Source: Aliivibrio salmonicida LFI1238 (lineage in GTDB: Bacteria; Pseudomonadota; Gammaproteobacteria; Enterobacterales; Vibrionaceae). From it: 64,000 bases of DNA. Made by a program: the position numbers and the translations under genes. The stretch is from NCBI RefSeq assembly GCF_000196495.1, contig NC_011312.1, forward strand, positions 3,038,001 to 3,102,000. The letters run 5' to 3'. Every line of letters begins with the position of its first letter. Within the stretch, counting starts at the first letter, position 1. The notes under the pieces were generated by a model. The model was not told the DNA's origin, searched no databases, and saw only the letters and a list, made by a program, of their open reading frames with translations. Below, piece by piece: positions 1 through 8,321 of this stretch.

Positions 1-851
1 AACTTCAAGATGCAGTTCCAATGACAGTAGGTCAAGAATTCCACGCTTGGGGCGTATTGCTTAAAGAAGAAGTGAAAAACCTTAATTACACAGCGCAACT
101 TCTTTTAGAAGTAAACATCGGTGCAACGGCAATCGGTACTGGCTTAAACGCGGCGACGGGTTACCAAGAAGCGGCAGTTCGTCATCTAGCTGAAATAACG
201 GGTCTAGAATGTGTTGCTGCTGAAGATTTAATCGAAGCGACTTCTGACTGTGGTGCTTACGTAATGATCCACGGTTCACTAAAACGTACTGCGGTTAAAT
301 TATCTAAAATCTGTAACGATTTACGTCTTCTTTCTTCTGGCCCTCGTGCTGGTTTCAATGAATTGAACTTACCTGAGCTTCAAGCGGGTTCTTCAATCAT
401 GCCTGCAAAAGTAAACCCAGTAATTCCAGAAGTTGTAAACCAAGTATGTTTCAAAGTAATTGGTAACGATACAACAGTGACTTTCGCTGCTGAAGCGGGC
501 CAACTGCAATTAAACGTAATGGAACCTGTTATTGGTCAAGCCCTATTCGAATCTATCGAAATCTTGAAAAATGCATGTGTAAACTTACGTGACAAGTGTA
601 TCGATGGTATCACTGTAAACAAAGAAATATGTGAAGCTCATGTATTTAACTCTATCGGTATCGTTACTTACCTAAACCCATTCATTGGCCACCACGAAGG
701 TGACATTGTTGGTAAGATTTGTGCTGAAACAGGTAAAAACGTTCGCGATGTAGTTCTTGAACGTGGTCTTCTAACAGAAGAGCAACTAGATGATATCTTC
801 TCAGTAGAAAACCTGATGCACCCACAATACAAAGCAAAACGTTACGAATAA
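1..851 (+). CDS. aspA: Aspartate ammonia-lyase, C-terminal part (5' end outside window)
   Basis: The open frame runs in from the window edge (reading phase begins at base 3) and gives about 283 residues, roughly the last 60% of a 478-residue aspartase. The enzyme reversibly splits L-aspartate into fumarate and ammonia in the cytoplasm and feeds fumarate respiration. The fumarase/aspartase signature GSSIMPAKVNP is present, carrying the catalytic serine loop, and the C-terminal part (EQLDDIF, NLMHPQYKAKR) is typical of AspA. A terminator follows 19 bases after the stop. The next native gene is dcuA, a C4-dicarboxylate antiporter; aspA-dcuA is a classic pair, here separated by an IS66 element. 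Identification is firm. Confidence 0.96.
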   Translation, partial: LQDAVPMTVGQEFHAWGVLLKEEVKNLNYTAQLLLEVNIGATAIGTGLNAATGYQEAAVRHLAEITGLECVAAEDLIEATSDCGAYVMIHGSLKRTAVKLSKICNDLRLLSSGPRAGFNELNLPELQAGSSIMPAKVNPVIPEVVNQVCFKVIGNDTTVTFAAEAGQLQLNVMEPVIGQALFESIEILKNACVNLRDKCIDGITVNKEICEAHVFNSIGIVTYLNPFIGHHEGDIVGKICAETGKNVRDVVLERGLLTEEQLDDIFSVENLMHPQYKAKRYE

Positions 852-869
852 TTCGTATCACCTCAAATA

Positions 870-896
870 GCGAGCTCACTGAAGCTCGCTTTTTTT
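870..896 (+). terminator. Rho-independent terminator after aspA
   Basis: The arms GCGAGC and GCTCGC close an 8-base loop and are followed by a run of seven T. It lies 19 bases after the aspA stop. Confidence 0.85.
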
Positions 897-1054
897 ATCT
901 TCTCAATATTTTATTTACAAAACACTCAATTAAACATTCATTCATCTTTTTATTGCATTGGTATATACACACCGTAAGCGTGCGGGGAACTACACCTAAC
1001 AAATAAAATTCATTATGCGTATCTTACGATCTTTCATTTAACGAGAACGTAATT

Positions 1055-1369
1055 ATGCAAAAAGATAAAAAGAGAACACCAGAGCAATGGCACGCTCTAT
1101 TTGAATCTCAGCAATCTAGCAAGCTTAGTGCCGCTGAATTTTGTCGTAACCATAATATTCTGCCAAAGACATTTAGTGCACGTAAAGCACGATGGAAACA
1201 AAAGATTAACGCTTCTACTTTCTTGAAAGTAGAAGCGTTAACATCAACTATCATCGCCACTCCACAATTACCAGATATTCAACTTTCTATCGGAAAATTG
1301 CGATTAACATTGCCAGCTAATACTGAACCTCACTGGATAGGACTCTTATTAAAAGGGTATCAATCATGA
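1055..1369 (+). CDS. tnpA: IS66 accessory protein TnpA (OrfA)
   Basis: This 104-residue protein is the first gene of the IS66 element. Its N-terminal part (RTPEQWHALFESQQSSKLSAAEFCRNHNI) reads as a helix-turn-helix of the IS66 TnpA type, a putative DNA-binding accessory protein of unproven role in transposition. The stop overlaps the tnpB start by 4 bases (ATGA), which suggests translational coupling. Start is the first ATG. No damage seen. Confidence 0.88.
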   Translation: MQKDKKRTPEQWHALFESQQSSKLSAAEFCRNHNILPKTFSARKARWKQKINASTFLKVEALTSTIIATPQLPDIQLSIGKLRLTLPANTEPHWIGLLLKGYQS

Positions 1370-1713
1370 ATGTATTTACTGATGTTTCCACCATTTATCT
1401 TCATCGTGATTTTGTCGATTTTCGCAAGGCCATTAATGGCCTTGTCGTGATTGTTGAGCAAGAAATGCAACTATCACCGTTTAGTGATGCTCTATTTATA
1501 TTTTGCAATAAGCCTCGTGATAAACTCAAAATATTGTATTGGGATAAAACAGGATTCGCTTTATGGTACAAGCGATTAGATGAAGACCGCTTCAAATGGC
1601 CACGAAATATAAATAACGATACGTTAGCATTATCAGAGCAGCAACTGACACTGCTATTACAAGGTTTTGATATCTTAGGACATCAACCAGTACATTATCA
1701 AACAACCCTTTAA
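1366..1713 (+). CDS. tnpB: IS66 accessory protein TnpB
   Basis: This 115-residue protein matches the IS66 Orf2/TnpB family: the YLHRDFVDFRKAINGL opening and the FCNKPRDKLKILYWDKTGFALWYKRL core are diagnostic. It is needed with TnpA and TnpC for IS66 transposition, but its biochemical role is not settled. It overlaps tnpA by 4 bases. Length is normal and the frame is intact. Confidence 0.92.
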   Translation: MNVFTDVSTIYLHRDFVDFRKAINGLVVIVEQEMQLSPFSDALFIFCNKPRDKLKILYWDKTGFALWYKRLDEDRFKWPRNINNDTLALSEQQLTLLLQGFDILGHQPVHYQTTL

Positions 1714-1784
1714 ATAGTTGATTCTCAGTCAAGAATAGGAGGCAACCGATTGATTACCTGTATTATCGTTATATAGTCATCTAC

Positions 1785-3274
1785 ATGACTGATAAAATAA
1801 AACCACTTCCTGATACCATTGACGAGCTGAAAGCACTTGTGCTTCAGCTTGAAAATAAATATAACCGTCTTCTAGAGCAATTTCGGCTGGCTCAACATCA
1901 GCGCTTTGGTAAAAGCAGTGAATCTGACTCGACTCAATTTGATTTATTCAATGAAACAGAAGAAGAAATCATCATTGAAAATGATGACACACAAACGATT
2001 ACCTACACTCGTCAAAAGCCAAAACGCCAACGCTTACCTGAAGACTTACCGCGTACTGTTATTATATCCACGACATAAAAGATAAAACTTGTAAGTGTTG
2101 CGGTCTAGAGATGCATGCGATGGGTAAAGACATCAGTGAAAAGTTGGAATTTGTACCAGCTAAAGTGGAAGTTATTCAACATGTTCGTCCTAAATATGCT
2201 TGCCGAAATTGTGAAAAAAACAATACTTCAGTAGACATTAAACAAGCCCCAATGCCAGCGTCACCAATCCCTAAAGGGATTGCGACCGCAAGTTTACTTG
2301 CTCAAATTATTACGGCTAAATTTCAATACAGTCTTCCACTTTATCGTCAAGAAACGTTATTTCAGCAATGGGGTATCATTATTGGACGGCGAACGATGGC
2401 TGATTGGTTAATAAAATGCTCGGTATTATTTACCCCTCTTAATAACGAGTTACATCGTATTTTGCTTGAACAACCCACTCTGCATTGTGATGAAACAACG
2501 GTAAATGTGTTGGATGTTGAAAAAGCAAAATGTTATATGTGGGTCTACTGCTCTGGCTATGATTCTCCAGGCTCTGGTGTTTTGCCTGGAATTGTACTTT
2601 ATGATTATCAATCTAGTAGGCATGGCTACCATCCAGTTAACTTTTTAAAAGGTTATAACGGGTATTTACATACCGATGGTTACCAAGGTTATGAACAAAC
2701 TGAAGCGATGTTAGTTGGCTGTTGGGCACACGCACGTCGACGATTTATTGAGGCTCAACGTGTTCAAGTAAAAGGGAAAACAGGGAGTGCAGATTGGGTA
2801 TTGAGTAAAATCCAAAAGCTATACCGGATCGAATCGTTATTAAAAGAGGCTTCCCCTGAAGCCAAGTATGTTGCTAGGCAGACAGAAGCCCGCGATTTAC
2901 TTAAAGAGCTCCGTGATTGGCTTGATAGCGCAGTTAGTCGAGTATCACCTAAAACAAAATTAGGTGAGGTGATTAGCTATACATTAAATCAATGGGATAA
3001 ATTAGTTCGTTATATTGATGATGGATTGTTATCTATTGATAACAATCGAGCAGAGCGAGCGGTTAAACCGTTTGTTATCGGCCGGAAAAACTGGTTATTT
3101 TCGGGTTCAACGGCTGGTGCAGATTCAAGTGCAATGCTTTACAGCATTGTAGAAACAGCAAAGGCAAACGGATTAATCCCTTACGATTATATTAGGTATT
3201 GTCTAGATCGTTTATGTGTTGGATCGCCAGATATCGATTCACTTTTACCTTGGAATGTAAAAGACAAGGTGTAG
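1785..3274 (+). pseudogene. tnpC: IS66 transposase TnpC, frameshifted
   Basis: Two frames together make one IS66 transposase. The first (1785-2078) carries the N-terminal leucine-rich coiled coil and ends early at a stop. The second, open before its first ATG at 2111 and ending at 3274, carries a Cys-rich zinc-binding part (CKCCG ... CRNCE), the DDE domain (LHCDETTVNV, YLHTDGYQGYE, NNRAERAVKPFVIGRKNW) and the C-terminus. The frames join at about 2063-2067, where ATTATATCC looks like an ancestral ATTATCC with one extra TA. IS66 tnpC is normally a single frame, so this is damage rather than programmed shifting. With the family's DDE residues intact, one 2-base deletion would restore it. A sequencing error is the alternative. 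Confidence 0.88.
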
Positions 3275-3348
3275 TTCCCCGCACGCTTACTACACACCTA
3301 ATAAAAGTCTGAAATGATTATTTTAATTTTAAACATTGGAGTTACATT

Positions 3349-4648
3349 ATGATTGCTGTACAACTTCTTGTCGTACTGCTGTTCATCTATTTAGGTGCAC
3401 GCATCGGCGGTATTGGTATTGGATTTGCGGGTGGTGCGGGCGTTCTTGTTCTTACCATGATCTTAGGTTTAGATGCAGGTTCTATCCCTATTGATGTTAT
3501 TTTAATCATCATGTCTGTAATCACGGCTATTGCTGCAATGCAAGTGGCTGGCGGTATGGATTGGTTGGTTGACCTAGCAGAAAAATTCTTACGCAAAAAT
3601 CCAAAACGTATTACTTTCTACGCACCAATCGTGACTTACTTCATGACAATGCTAGCAGGAACAGGACACACGGCATTCTCTACGCTTCCAGTAATTGCTG
3701 AAGTAGCTAAAGAACAAGGTGTTCGCCCATCTCGCCCACTTTCTATCGCTGTTGTTGCTTCTCAAATTGCAATCACTGCGTCTCCAATCTCAGCGGCAGT
3801 TGTTTTCTTCTCTGGCATCCTTGAGCCATTAGGTGTGGATTACTTAACGCTATTAGCGGTATGTATTCCTTCTACATTCCTAGCATGTATGGTTGGTGCA
3901 TTCGTTGCTAACTTCCTAGGTTGTGAGTTAAAAGATGATCCTGTTTATCAAGATCGCCTTGCAAAAGGTCTAATCAAAATGAACGGCACAGGTAAACGTG
4001 AAATCTTACCTACGGCAAAAACATCTGTTTATATCTTCTGTGTTGCCATCGTAGCCGTTGTTGCTTATGCAACGATGATCAGTGGCAGTGTGGGTCTTAT
4101 TGAACACCCAACCATTGGCCGAAATGAAGCAATTATGGCGCTAATGCTAACAGCAGCGGCTGCTATTGTTACTTTCACTAAGATTGATGCCTCTAAAATT
4201 GCTAACGCAGCAACCTTCAAATCAGGCATGAGTGCATGTGTGTGTGCTTGGTGTAGCATGGCTTGGTGATACCTTCGTTTCTTCTCACATTGGTGAAATC
4301 AAAGAGTTCTCTGCTGAGATCCTTGCACAATACCCGTGGATGCTAGCGATTGTTTTATTCTTTGCTTCAATGTTGCTTTACTCTCAAGGCGCAACAACGA
4401 CAGCATTAATGCCTGCTGCATTGGCAATCGGTGTTGCACCTATCACTGCCGTTGCTTCTTTTGCTGCGGTAAGTGCGTTGTTCGTTCTTCCTACTTATCC
4501 AACGCTTCTGGCGGCGGTTGAAATGGATGACACCGGCTCAACACGTATTGGTAACCTTGTATTCAACCACCCATTCTTCATCCCGGGTGTTGCAACGATT
4601 TCTACTTCTGTTGCTCTAGGTTTCTTATTTGGTGGCATTATTCTTTAA
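3349..4648 (+). pseudogene. dcuA: Anaerobic C4-dicarboxylate antiporter, frameshifted
   Basis: Two overlapping frames (3349-4269 and about 4232-4648) encode one DcuA/DcuB-family inner-membrane antiporter, which swaps fumarate or aspartate for succinate in anaerobic growth. The N-terminal 300 residues (MIAVQLLVVLLFIYLGARIGG, GTGHTAFSTLPVIAEVA) run into a wrong tail. The other frame continues correctly with CVLGVAWLGDTF and ends with the usual hydrophobic C-terminus. The break falls in a (TG)5 tract at about 4237-4246; adding one TG restores a continuous protein of about 432 residues, matching family length. So a dinucleotide slip is the likely cause. The IS66 insertion 58 bp upstream may also have removed its promoter. 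It would have worked with the neighbouring aspA. Confidence 0.9.
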
Positions 4649-4674
4649 TTAAGAAGACTCAAACATCTCTTTCA

Positions 4675-4702
4675 ATGGCAGCTAATTTAGCTGCCATTTT
4701 TT
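4675..4702 (+). terminator. Terminator after dcuA
   Basis: A perfect 11-bp stem (ATGGCAGCTAA / TTAGCTGCCAT) with a minimal loop is followed by six T. Confidence 0.85.
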
Positions 4703-4840
4703 ATATCTCAATAATCGATTTAAAGAGGAAAAAATCTCAAAAAACGGATCATAGATGTTAGTGCGAATTGATATTATACTTGCTGAACTCTTGACCATTT
4801 CGATAGTCATATCCGTATCTATTTTTATAAAGACCCCCAC

Positions 4841-6715
4841 ATGACGAATTTACTCCGATTTAGAGCCGCCCTTTTATCATTCTTCATTTTATTTGCGTCC
4901 TTTGCACCCCAAGCGGTTGCGGCTTTTGATTTAACTAAACTACAAAATCAACAAGACTCTTCTTTTGTGACCGTAAATGAAGCCTTCCCATTCAACTTCA
5001 TGCAACAAGGGGATCGCGTCTATTTAGATTGGCAAGTAAAACCTGATTATTACTTATATCAGCAGCGTATTTCAGTCTCAGCGCATGATGCTAACATTGC
5101 CGACTTAGTCATGGAACAAGGCACGCCTCATAACGATGAATTTTTTGGTGATGTTAATATCTACACCAAGCCATTGACCATCACTGTGCCACTCATCTCA
5201 GTCGATAAAGATGCAGAGCTAACCGTTCGTTATCAAGGGTGTGCAAAAGCAGGATTCTGTTATCCACCAGAAATCCGTAAAATCCCATTATCCATGCTCA
5301 CAGCCTCAAGCTCAAGCTCATACCAAAACGAAACGGCAAATACTCATGTGGTAGCCAAAAGCGAAACCGCACCAGTGAGCGTAGAAAAAGCGACATCACC
5401 ATCGGTAAATAGTCTAAATACCGCTGGTATTCAACAACCAAAAAATCAAACTCAACAGCAAGCGCTTGCAAGCGATCTGGGTGATGCTTGGTGGACTCCG
5501 TTTTTATTCTTAGCGTTAGGTATTGGTCTTGCGTTTACTCCTTGTGTGTTACCTATGTACCCTATTTTAACGGGCATTGTTTTAGGTGGCGGTAAACTTT
5601 CTCACGGTAAAGCCTTCAAACTGTCTTTTGTCTATGTTCAAGGCATGGCTCTTACTTACACCTTACTTGGGTTAGTCGTTGCTTCTGCCGGTCTACAATT
5701 CCAAGCAGCATTACAACATCCCTACGTTCTTATTGGTTTGAGTGTGATGTTTGTGCTGTTGGCACTGTCCATGTTTGGTGTTTACACCATTCAATTACCA
5801 AGCAGCTTACAAACCAAATTAAACGACATCAGTAACCAACAAAAAGGCGGTAACTTAGGTGGCGTATTTGCGATGGGTGCGATCTCTGGTTTAGTGTGCT
5901 CACCATGTACGACTGCACCACTGTCTGGTGCGTTACTTTATGTAGCAAAAAGTGGGGACTTACTAACAGGCGCTGTTGCGTTGTATGCCTTAGCGATTGG
6001 TATGGGTATCCCATTAATTTTAGCCGCAGTATTTGGTAATAAGCTACTACCAAAAGCAGGCGTATGGATGACGTATGTGAAAACCCTATTTGGTTTTATT
6101 CTTCTCGCGGTTCCAGTCTTCTTATTAGAGCGAATTCTTCCTCATAACATCACGCCATTTATTTGGTCTGCTCTTGGGATCGTAGCATTTGGTTGGTTAT
6201 ATCATGTCAAAGCAACGATGCCCCAATCATGGAAAACAAGTGTTGCTGGTATCATCGCTATTTTAGGTATCGTCGGCTCAGCTATTCCTGTCATCGATGC
6301 CATATCAGGGAAAACATCGAGCCAAGTTGCCACTACTCAAGCGGTAGCCTTTAAGCGCATCTCTACTATTGATGAATTAAACAAAGAGCTTAAGGTAGCA
6401 AAAATTCAAGGCAAGCCTGTGATGCTCGATTTCTATGCAGATTGGTGTGTCGCTTGTAAAGAATTTGAAAAATACACCTTTCATGATGAAAACGTTGAAC
6501 CGTTACTATCCAACTTTATTTTGTTGCAAGCCGATGTCACCAAAAACAGCCCAGTTGATATTGAATTATTAAAACAACTTAAGGTGTTAGGTTTGCCTAC
6601 CATAGATTTTTGGAATGCAAATGGCGATTATTTATCAGACTCTCGTCTTACGGGATTCATGAAAGCAGAGCCGTTTATTCAGCATTTGCAACAAAATGTG
6701 AGCTTGGTTGAATAA
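4841..6715 (+). CDS. dsbD: Thiol:disulfide interchange protein DsbD
   Basis: This 624-residue inner-membrane protein carries electrons from cytoplasmic thioredoxin to periplasmic DsbC, DsbG and CcmG. Residues 1-28 are a signal peptide ending AVAA. The periplasmic alpha domain holds the Cys pair C134/C140 (CAKAGFC). A low-complexity Ser/Thr/Gln linker (about 155-210) precedes eight expected membrane segments (about 216-495) with the redox cysteines C235 (FTPCVLP) and C353 (LVCSPCTTAP; C356 also present). The C-terminal thioredoxin-like gamma domain has WCVAC (C536/C539). All redox sites are intact. It stands alone between terminators. Gene identity is secure. Confidence 0.97.
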   Translation: MTNLLRFRAALLSFFILFASFAPQAVAAFDLTKLQNQQDSSFVTVNEAFPFNFMQQGDRVYLDWQVKPDYYLYQQRISVSAHDANIADLVMEQGTPHNDEFFGDVNIYTKPLTITVPLISVDKDAELTVRYQGCAKAGFCYPPEIRKIPLSMLTASSSSSYQNETANTHVVAKSETAPVSVEKATSPSVNSLNTAGIQQPKNQTQQQALASDLGDAWWTPFLFLALGIGLAFTPCVLPMYPILTGIVLGGGKLSHGKAFKLSFVYVQGMALTYTLLGLVVASAGLQFQAALQHPYVLIGLSVMFVLLALSMFGVYTIQLPSSLQTKLNDISNQQKGGNLGGVFAMGAISGLVCSPCTTAPLSGALLYVAKSGDLLTGAVALYALAIGMGIPLILAAVFGNKLLPKAGVWMTYVKTLFGFILLAVPVFLLERILPHNITPFIWSALGIVAFGWLYHVKATMPQSWKTSVAGIIAILGIVGSAIPVIDAISGKTSSQVATTQAVAFKRISTIDELNKELKVAKIQGKPVMLDFYADWCVACKEFEKYTFHDENVEPLLSNFILLQADVTKNSPVDIELLKQLKVLGLPTIDFWNANGDYLSDSRLTGFMKAEPFIQHLQQNVSLVE

Positions 6716-6822
6716 TTTTGCTCCTTTATTGACCAAAATCATTAGCATTACGAAGGTACTTATTTTACAATGCGAATTAACGCAATTAAGCGAACAATTA
6801 CATTAATTTTTTGAGGTATATG

Positions 6823-7623
6823 ATGAGACTTATTCCATTAAACCAAGCAGAACAAGTAGGTGCATGGTCAGCACAACACATTGTTAACCGCATCAATGAG
6901 TTTAACCCAACAGCAGATCGTCCATTTGTTCTTGGTCTTCCTACTGGTGGAACTCCTCTTAATACTTACAAAAAGCTAATTGAACTGTACAAAGCAGACA
7001 AAGTAAGCTTTAAGAACGTAGTAACATTCAACATGGATGAGTACATCGGTCTTGATACAAACCACCCAGAATCTTACCGTACTTTCATGTTTGAAAACTT
7101 TTTCAACCATGTTGATATCCAAGAAGAAAACATTAACCTTCTAAACGGTAACACTGACAACCACGAAGAAGAATGCCAGCGTTACGAAGACAAAATTAAG
7201 TCTTACGGTCGCATTAACTTGTTCATGGGTGGTGTTGGTAACGACGGTCATATCGCATTTAACGAACCAGCTTCATCTCTAGCATCTCGTACTCGTATCA
7301 AAACACTAACTGAAGATACTCGTATTGCTAACTCTCGCTTCTTCGACGGCGATATTGCTCAAGTACCTAAGTACGCATTAACTATCGGTGTTGGTACTCT
7401 GCTTGATTCTGCTGAAATCATGATCCTAATTACTGGCCACAACAAAGCACTTGCTCTACAAGCTGCTGTTGAAGGTTCTGTAAACCACATGTGGACAGTA
7501 TCAGCACTTCAAATTCACCCTAAATCAGTGATCGTTTGTGATGAAGCATCACAACAAGAACTGAAAGTGAAAACAGTTAAATACTTTAAAGAACTAGAAG
7601 CTGAAAATATTAAACACGTTTAA
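6823..7623 (+). CDS. nagB: Glucosamine-6-phosphate deaminase
   Basis: NagB converts glucosamine 6-phosphate to fructose 6-phosphate and ammonia, the last step of N-acetylglucosamine and chitin-sugar use. The start at 6823 gives 266 residues and the N-terminus MRLIPLNQAEQVG, matching the family exactly. The frame is open to a TTG at 6811 and there is an ATG at 6820, but the GAGG at 6813-6816 is best spaced for 6823. Catalytic D72 (FNMDEYIGL) and the GGVGNDGHIAFNEPASS loop with the active His and Glu are present. It is monocistronic here, followed by its own terminator. Codon use is strongly biased, as for a well-expressed gene. Confidence 0.97.
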   Translation: MRLIPLNQAEQVGAWSAQHIVNRINEFNPTADRPFVLGLPTGGTPLNTYKKLIELYKADKVSFKNVVTFNMDEYIGLDTNHPESYRTFMFENFFNHVDIQEENINLLNGNTDNHEEECQRYEDKIKSYGRINLFMGGVGNDGHIAFNEPASSLASRTRIKTLTEDTRIANSRFFDGDIAQVPKYALTIGVGTLLDSAEIMILITGHNKALALQAAVEGSVNHMWTVSALQIHPKSVIVCDEASQQELKVKTVKYFKELEAENIKHV

Positions 7624-7642
7624 TCTTCTGCTTTATACATCG

Positions 7643-7673
7643 CAAAAAGGAGAACTTATGTTCTCCTTTTTTT
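7643..7673 (+). terminator. Terminator after nagB
   Basis: The stem AAAAAGGAGAAC / GTTCTCCTTTTT closes a TTAT loop and ends in a long T run. Confidence 0.88.
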
Positions 7674-7967
7674 ATGTCTATTTTTGGGATTATCATTTCA
7701 ACACCATTCCATTAATCCACATTTAACCACTCACATCATATTCTTTTTCTATTCTCATGATCTTTTACCTCCAAAATACGCTTCAAATTCCACGCATACA
7801 AAAAATACCTTCTGATTGAAAGCACCCACAAACAAAAAAACAGAGTCGTAAAATGGAAATAAACCAAATGAAAGATAATACTTAAGGGGCAGTTTTATTC
7901 GTAATAAAATTTCAGTTTACAAGCAAAGAAATGAAACGATTTAATTCGGAGCGTGAATAAAAGATGA

Positions 7968-7989
7968 AAATGTGAGGCAAATCACCTTT
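7968..7989. promoter_or_regulatory. CRP-like site 1 upstream of mtlA
   Basis: The sequence fits the 22-bp CRP consensus well: TGTGA, six bases, TCACC, with A/T-rich outer flanks (AAA on the left, TTT on the right). The centre is at 7978.5. Confidence 0.7.
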
Positions 7990-8018
7990 ATGTTTAATTA
8001 TTTAAATTCAAATTCAAC

Positions 8019-8040
8019 ATTCGTGACAAGGATCACTATT
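8019..8040. promoter_or_regulatory. CRP-like site 2 upstream of mtlA
   Basis: CGTGA, six bases, TCACT with AT-rich flanks. Centre 8029.5, exactly 51 bases (about five helical turns) from site 1. Confidence 0.6.
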
Positions 8041-8178
8041 TCTTACTTAAGAGAAGTGCTGCAAACGAGAACTTGATCGCCAAATAGTAATTGACAAAAT
8101 TGAAATTTATTATTTGTAGTAAATTTTCAATACGTTAATGCAACGAAGATCTACTTTATTTATTGCAGATGGAGTGAA

Positions 8179-8200
8179 AACGTGACTTGATTCACGAATT
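8179..8200. promoter_or_regulatory. CRP-like site 3 upstream of mtlA
   Basis: CGTGA, six bases, TCACG with AA and AATT flanks, a symmetric CRP-like palindrome. Centre 8188.5, 159 bases (about fifteen turns) from site 2 and about 133 bases before the mtlA start. Confidence 0.65.
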
Positions 8201-8261
8201 TCCCGTTATCGGTTCAATTAAAAAATCTATGGTAAATTATGTCTGTACTTAGAAATTAACC

Positions 8262-8284
8262 AATGACTTTGGCGAGTCATTTTT
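8262..8284 (+). promoter_or_regulatory. Terminator-like hairpin in the mtlA leader
   Basis: AATGACT and AGTCATT form a perfect 7-bp stem around TTGGCG, followed by a short T run, ending 37 bases before the mtlA ATG. It could be a weak attenuator in the leader or the 3' end of a small upstream transcript. Function is not shown by sequence. Confidence 0.45.
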
Positions 8285-8321
8285 AGACAGTTTAATAAAA
8301 ACCTCAAACGGGGAATCACGC

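Larger units (their letters stand above)
974..3290 (+). mobile_element. IS66-family insertion sequence, 2317 bp
   Basis: The element is bounded by perfect 23-bp terminal inverted repeats (974-996 and 3268-3290, beginning GTAAGCGTGCGGGG). It is flanked by an exact 8-bp duplication TACACACC (966-973 and 3291-3298), the size expected for IS66. It holds the usual three genes in order (tnpA, tnpB, tnpC), but tnpC has a frameshift, so this copy probably cannot move on its own. It sits between aspA and dcuA, 58 bases upstream of the dcuA start, and so may cut dcuA from its native promoter. Confidence 0.96.
7674..8321. promoter_or_regulatory. Long AT-rich leader and promoter region of the mannitol operon
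   Basis: This stretch of 648 bases has no convincing gene. It holds three CRP-like palindromes (annotated separately), an interrupted inverted repeat near 8098-8132 (ATTGAAATTTA ... TAAATTTTCAAT), and TTATTCGTAATAA near 7896-7908, a possible operator. A terminator-like hairpin lies close to mtlA. A possible -10 (TAAATT, 8233-8238) would put the third CRP-like site near -61. In Vibrio cholerae the corresponding region makes MtlS, an antisense RNA to the mtlA leader. A homologue could lie here, but sequence alone does not show it. Confidence 0.6.

Noticed and set aside
1785..3274. Two separate genes for the IS66 third frame
   Set aside because: The zinc-finger cysteines and sequence continue across the frame change, so it is one broken tnpC.
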